Positions 60,397 through 64,000 of a stretch of 64,000 bases of DNA are shown one piece after another. The notes beneath the pieces were generated by a model. The model had not been told where the DNA came from and ran no database searches. It was given only the letters and a program-made list of their open reading frames with translations. The stretch is taken from positions 1-64,000 of the forward strand of contig JAAYRU010000029.1 of NCBI GenBank assembly GCA_012518615.1, given 5' to 3'. The position numbers and the translations under genes are program-made. This DNA comes from Christensenellaceae bacterium. Its GTDB lineage: Bacteria > Bacillota > Clostridia > Christensenellales > Aristaeellaceae. Positions within the stretch are counted from its first letter, which is position 1; each line of letters begins with the position of its first letter.

Positions 60397-61662
60397 TTAT
60401 TCTATTTTCTCAAGGTGTATATCGGCGCCAAGAGCGCGCAGTTTTTCATCCAAACGCTCATAGCCCCTATGTATATAATCGGGATTATATATTTGCGTTA
60501 CCCCCTTTGCCATAAGGCCGGCTATAACAAGCGCGGCTCCGCCCCTTAAATCGCAGGCGTTTACAGGCGCGCCCCTTAATTCCGGCACGCCTTCTATATA
60601 GGCTGTTCTGCCTGATATATACACCTTGGCGCCCATACGGCGCATTTCATCTAGATGCTTAAAGCGGTTGTCGAATATATTTTCTGTAACTTCGCTGTTG
60701 CCGTTAGCCTTTGTAAGCAGGGCGCTCATTGGCTGCTGTAAATCGGTTGGGAAACCGGGGTATTCCTGCGTGGATATGCGAATTGCCCTATGCCCCTTGT
60801 TAAGCCGCACACGAATACAGTCATCAAAGCTGTCTACAAACACGCCCATTTCAAGTAGTTTTGCGGTAAGCGCTTCCATATGTGTGGGTATACAGCCTTT
60901 TATTAGTACATCACCACGGGTGGCGGCGGCGGCTATCATAAGCGTGCCGGTTTCTATTTGGTCTGGAATTACGCTGTATGTTGCGCCTGTAAGCTTTTGT
61001 ACTCCCCTTATGCGTATTGTAGATGTACCCGCTCCCCTTATCCTAGCTCCCATAGAGTTTAGGAAGTTCGCAAGGTCTACAACATGCGGCTCCCTCGCGG
61101 CATTTGTAAGCACCGTGTTGCCCTTAGCTTTGCAGGCAGCGAGCATAACATTTATTGTGCCGCCGACTGTAGCCATGTCGAAGTTAATTATAGAGCCCCT
61201 GCGCTCCCCCTTAAGGTGCAGCATACCGCCTTCTTCTAAAAACTCAGCTCCAAGTAGGCAAAAGCCCTTAATATGCTGGTCTATGGGTCTGCTGCCTATA
61301 GCGCAGCCGCCGGGATAGCCTACAGACGCTTCTCCATAGCGCCCAAAAAGCGCGCCCATTAAATAGTAGCTGGCGCGCATCTGTTGAGTGTACCTATAAG
61401 GTACAGTCGTACAGTTTACGCTTGTAGGGTCTATAGCCATGCGCTTTTTATCGCGCTGATAGTCTACCTTCGCCCCAAGATGGCAGAGTATATCATAAAG
61501 CACATTTATATCATCTATATCAGGTAGGTTTTCTATGACGCAGGGCTCATCACAGAGTATTATCGCAGGCAAAACCGCAAGTGAGGTGTTCTTCCCCCCT
61601 GAAACATATGTTTCTCCATGTAGCGGCATTTCGCCCTTTATAGAAAACCTGTATACGCTCAT
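60397..61662 (-). CDS. murA: UDP-N-acetylglucosamine 1-carboxyvinyltransferase
   Basis: A 421-residue enzyme for the first committed step of peptidoglycan synthesis, adding enolpyruvate to UDP-GlcNAc. GGKNTSL holds the conserved Lys24. The catalytic, fosfomycin-target cysteine is present (Cys120 in YPGGCAIGSRPID). ATG 61662 is chosen because AAGGGGG lies upstream. Many Firmicutes have two MurA paralogues, and which one this is cannot be told here. Confidence 0.96.
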   Translation of the reverse strand: MSVYRFSIKGEMPLHGETYVSGGKNTSLAVLPAIILCDEPCVIENLPDIDDINVLYDILCHLGAKVDYQRDKKRMAIDPTSVNCTTVPYRYTQQMRASYYLMGALFGRYGEASVGYPGGCAIGSRPIDQHIKGFCLLGAEFLEEGGMLHLKGERRGSIINFDMATVGGTINVMLAACKAKGNTVLTNAAREPHVVDLANFLNSMGARIRGAGTSTIRIRGVQKLTGATYSVIPDQIETGTLMIAAAATRGDVLIKGCIPTHMEALTAKLLEMGVFVDSFDDCIRVRLNKGHRAIRISTQEYPGFPTDLQQPMSALLTKANGNSEVTENIFDNRFKHLDEMRRMGAKVYISGRTAYIEGVPELRGAPVNACDLRGGAALVIAGLMAKGVTQIYNPDYIHRGYERLDEKLRALGADIHLEKIE

Positions 61663-61691
61663 ATACAATACCCCCTTGCAGTACAAGGCTT

Positions 61692-61721
61692 ATTATAACA
61701 TATTTGTAAAATGTGTGTAAA
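61692..61721 (-). promoter_or_regulatory. Promoter of murA
   Basis: On the minus strand: TTTACA (61721-61716), an 18-bp spacer and TATAAT (61697-61692) with an extended TG. It is back to back with the ogg promoter. Confidence 0.65.
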
Positions 61722-61724
61722 GCC

Positions 61725-61753
61725 TTGCAAATAGATGCTTATGTTGGTATCAT
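61725..61753 (+). promoter_or_regulatory. Promoter of ogg
   Basis: TTGCAA (61725-61730), a 17-bp spacer and TATCAT (61748-61753) with an extended TG. Confidence 0.6.
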
Positions 61754-61773
61754 TAAAAGTCAAGGAGAGTATT

Positions 61774-62595
61774 ATGGTAGTATTGAATAGAGATGATATA
61801 AGCATACAGAAAACAGCCGATAGCGGCCAGTGCTTCAGGATGAATTTACAAGAGGACGGCAGCTACATTGCCGCATATAGGGATATTTCGGTTAGGGTTA
61901 AACAAGAGGGCAACACCATTACTTTTTTCTGCAGTGATGAAGACTTTCAAAATATATGGAGCCCCTATTTTGACATAGAATGCGATTATTCCGTATTCCA
62001 CGATAGAATACCAAAGGATGACTTTTTTCTAAACGCGGCTAAAGATTACAGCCAAGGCATAAGAATGCTAAGGCAGGATACTTGGGAAACGCTAATAAGC
62101 TTCATACTATCCCAGAGAAAAAATATACCCGCAATAAAAAGCAGTGTTGAAAAGCTTTGCGAAAAATTTGGCGTTTACACCGGCGGACTTGCCCCTTACG
62201 CCTTTCCTGAGCCCTATAGGCTTGCAGCGGCTACAGATGAGGAGCTTAAAAGCTGCGGGCTTGGCTACAGGGTACCCTATGTTAAAAAAACCGCTGATAT
62301 TATATATAGCGGCAAGCTTAAGCTTGATGAACTCAATAACTACCCTAATGATGAGCTGCTAAACGCGCTTTGCACACTTCCCGGAGTTGGCGTAAAGGTT
62401 GCAAGCTGCGTAATGCTTTTCGCGTACCGCAGGCTGGATATATTCCCAAGAGATGTATGGATTAAGCGGGTTGAAGAGCAGCAGTATAACGGGCACTTTG
62501 ATGAAAGCATATATAAGGACTCCGCAGGGCTTATGCAACAGTACATGTTCTATTTTGGAAAGAGCGAGGAGTACAAATACTTTATTATTAAGTAA
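61774..62595 (+). CDS. ogg: 8-oxoguanine DNA glycosylase, OGG1 type
   Basis: A 273-residue bifunctional glycosylase/lyase that removes 8-oxoguanine. The helix-hairpin-helix LPGVGVKVASC holds the catalytic Lys208 (human Lys249), and Asp227 in FPRDVWIKR is the second catalytic residue. The OGG N-terminal domain is present. This eukaryote-like family is found in some Clostridia in place of MutM. ATG 61774 after AAGGAG is chosen over an upstream in-frame ATG that lies in the promoter. It overlaps the next gene tail to tail by 8 nt. Confidence 0.93.
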   Translation: MVVLNRDDISIQKTADSGQCFRMNLQEDGSYIAAYRDISVRVKQEGNTITFFCSDEDFQNIWSPYFDIECDYSVFHDRIPKDDFFLNAAKDYSQGIRMLRQDTWETLISFILSQRKNIPAIKSSVEKLCEKFGVYTGGLAPYAFPEPYRLAAATDEELKSCGLGYRVPYVKKTADIIYSGKLKLDELNNYPNDELLNALCTLPGVGVKVASCVMLFAYRRLDIFPRDVWIKRVEEQQYNGHFDESIYKDSAGLMQQYMFYFGKSEEYKYFIIK

Positions 62596-63826
62596 ATTCT
62601 ATTAAATTTGTATCCTTTAAGCGCTCAAAGCTTTTTTGAAGCGCTATTTTGCCGTGAGCGTAAGAAAGCGAGCCTTGCAAATACGCTATATACGGCGGAC
62701 GTATAGGGGCATCGCAGCTAAGTTCAATTGAAGCCCCAGCAACAAATGTACCTGCAGCCATTATAACTTGGTCTGTGTAACCGGGCATAGCCCAAGGCTC
62801 CGGAGTAACAAAGCTATCCACAGGGGAATTATACTGTATGCCTTGGCAGAATGCTATAAGCTTTTCCCTACACACAAACTCTATAGCCTGTATGGTATCG
62901 CTTCTTTTTTCTGTATATTTAGGAGATACATTAAAGCCTAAAAGCTCCGCCACTCTAGCTGTAAGTATAGACACCTTAAGCGCCTCAGACACTGTGTGCG
63001 GAGCCATAAAAAAGCCCTGATAGAAAGGTCTGTAGCTTGCTTCATAGCTGCCTGTTTCCCTGCCTATGCCGGGGGCTGTAAGCCTTTGGGCTATATCTTC
63101 TATATATTTTGCCTTGCCTAAAATATATCCACCTATTGGAGCTAAACCCCCGCCGGGGTTTTTAATAAGAGAGCCCGCTATTACATCCGCGCCTACATGC
63201 GTTGGCTCCATAGGCTCTGTAAATTCCCCATAGCAGTTGTCTATAAATATAATTATATTTGGAGCTGCTTTTTTTATTAAATCAATTGCATATTTTATTT
63301 CATCTATACTAAGCGCGCGCCGCCAAGCATATCCGCGGCTTTTCTGTATCATTATTACTTTTGTTTTAGGGGTAATGGCTGCAATTGTTTTTTCTATATC
63401 TATACTGTCATTCTTAAGAGGAACGGCATTAAAACTTACCCCCATTTCTTTAAGAGTACCGGGGGTATTTTCCCCATCTATTACAGTACACAAGGTATCA
63501 TAGGGCTTTCCTGTAATGCTGAGCAGTTCATCTCCATATTTAAGCAGACCAAATAGCGCTAGCGACAACGCATGTGTACCGCTTGTAATATGAGGGCGCA
63601 CAAGCGCGTCTTCCGCGCCAAATACCAATGCATACAGCTTTTCAAGAGTATCGCGCGCCACATCATCATAACCGTAGCCGTTTGAAGGCGCAAAATGCCT
63701 TTGGGCGATATGCAGCTCCTTAAATGCATTGAGCACACGCTCTGTTAGTATTTCCGCGTTTTTGTTACATATATCAAAATAGGGCTGGCAGTCCTTTTCC
63801 GCCTGCTTTATTATATCCCCTATCAA
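62588..63826 (-). CDS. YnbB-like PLP enzyme (methionine gamma-lyase / aluminium-resistance family)
   Basis: A 412-residue fold-type I PLP enzyme. The PLP lysine is Lys222 in GSLIKNPGGG, with Asp196 in FIDNCYGEF. The family is annotated as methionine gamma-lyase-like or aluminium-resistance protein; the true substrate is unclear. The start is TTG 63826, which shares bases with the miaA stop (TTGA), after GAGGAGG. In many Firmicutes the order is miaA-hfq-ynbB; here hfq is missing between them. Confidence 0.92.
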   Translation of the reverse strand: MIGDIIKQAEKDCQPYFDICNKNAEILTERVLNAFKELHIAQRHFAPSNGYGYDDVARDTLEKLYALVFGAEDALVRPHITSGTHALSLALFGLLKYGDELLSITGKPYDTLCTVIDGENTPGTLKEMGVSFNAVPLKNDSIDIEKTIAAITPKTKVIMIQKSRGYAWRRALSIDEIKYAIDLIKKAAPNIIIFIDNCYGEFTEPMEPTHVGADVIAGSLIKNPGGGLAPIGGYILGKAKYIEDIAQRLTAPGIGRETGSYEASYRPFYQGFFMAPHTVSEALKVSILTARVAELLGFNVSPKYTEKRSDTIQAIEFVCREKLIAFCQGIQYNSPVDSFVTPEPWAMPGYTDQVIMAAGTFVAGASIELSCDAPIRPPYIAYLQGSLSYAHGKIALQKSFERLKDTNLIEFT

Positions 63827-64000
63827 TAAATTTCCTCCTCTATAAGCCTTACAGCCTGCTGTATTGCGCTATCAGCCCCTGACTGCATATCTATCCAAAC
63901 AACTCTCTTATCCGCCCTGAACCATGTAAGCTGTCTTTTTGCGTACTGGCGGCTGCGGGTTTTTATTATTTCCTTAGTTTCATCAAGGCTTATTTCGCCC
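63823..64000 (-). CDS. miaA: tRNA dimethylallyltransferase MiaA, C-terminal part (cut by window edge)
   Basis: The last 58 residues of a protein whose start lies beyond the window. TRSRQYAKRQLTWFRAD is the conserved C-terminal MiaA motif. The enzyme adds an isopentenyl group to A37 of tRNAs reading UNN codons. The stop TGA (63825-63823) overlaps the TTG start of the YnbB-like gene. Confidence 0.92.
   Translation of the reverse strand, partial: GEISLDETKEIIKTRSRQYAKRQLTWFRADKRVVWIDMQSGADSAIQQAVRLIEEEIY

Noticed and set aside
60626..61318. Plus-strand open frame opposite murA (230 codons)
   Set aside because: Shadow of murA; no ribosome site, no family resemblance.
1..64000. CRISPR arrays, rRNA, tRNA, insertion sequences, prophage or integrase genes
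   Set aside because: None was recognised on either strand. Short tRNAs could be missed by eye, but all gaps large enough were read.

Overview
This window looks like chromosomal DNA from a low-to-middle GC anaerobic member of the Clostridia. It carries a bacterial V-type ATPase operon, a Bacillus-type PurR repressor, MutS2, a ZapA-like protein, a DUF1292 protein, a dxs-tlyA pair and many ABC sugar importers, and it uses ATA, AGG and AGA codons heavily. Several secreted sugar-binding proteins have ordinary signal peptides with no lipobox cysteine, which I associate loosely with Christensenellales-like lineages (a guess). I see no rRNA, tRNA, CRISPR array, transposase, integrase or phage gene.

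Layout. 1-303: terminator of an unseen gene and a strong promoter. 304-8751: nine-gene V-ATPase operon in the order stalk subunit, I, K, E, C, F, A, B, D. The K subunit keeps the residues that bind Na+ in Enterococcus hirae. 8885-11719: uvrA. 11720-13061: an AT-rich stretch with a promoter and a 13-codon leader ORF, then an mgtC-family gene. 13270-19328: a tight operon of a membrane protein, an RsuA-type pseudouridine synthase, an RsmC-like methyltransferase, a PatB/MalY lyase, a PepV dipeptidase, a DUF1667 protein and manA. 19411-24196 (minus): AGE-family epimerase with an RbsABC-like importer. 24434-26170: CDF metal transporter and a membrane-anchored peptidoglycan-binding protein. 26391-26942 (minus): DUF2179 membrane protein. 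27126-29784: dxs and tlyA. 29830-30387 (minus): mntP with a structured leader.

30716-37967: two divergent units. On the minus strand are a sugar-binding protein, two permeases and a GH4 glycosidase; on the plus strand are nagA and a divergent ROK protein. Together they suggest uptake and breakdown of an amino-sugar-containing glycoside. 38127-49167: a long plus-strand run of purR, pth, mfd, cyclophilin, zapA, mutS2, a two-component system and ispE, partly resembling the ispE-purR-pth-mfd neighbourhood of Bacillus subtilis.

49168-54478 (minus): five exported or membrane proteins of unknown function, three of them large and similarly built. This is the least explained part of the window. 54525-57756 (minus): deoD, DUF523, DUF1292 and uvrC. 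57841-61662 (minus): a large surface protein with predicted Ig-like repeats, a DnaJ-domain protein and murA. 61774-62595: ogg. 62588-64000 (minus): a YnbB-like PLP enzyme and the C-terminal end of miaA, cut by the window edge.

DNA repair is well represented (uvrA, uvrC, mfd, mutS2, ogg), as is divalent-metal handling (mgtC, CDF, mntP). Both dxs and ispE show use of the MEP isoprenoid pathway. I did not find a clear new defence or mobile system. The best candidates for undescribed biology are the exported-protein cluster, the palindromic sites over the lipoprotein promoter, and the mgtC and mntP leaders.
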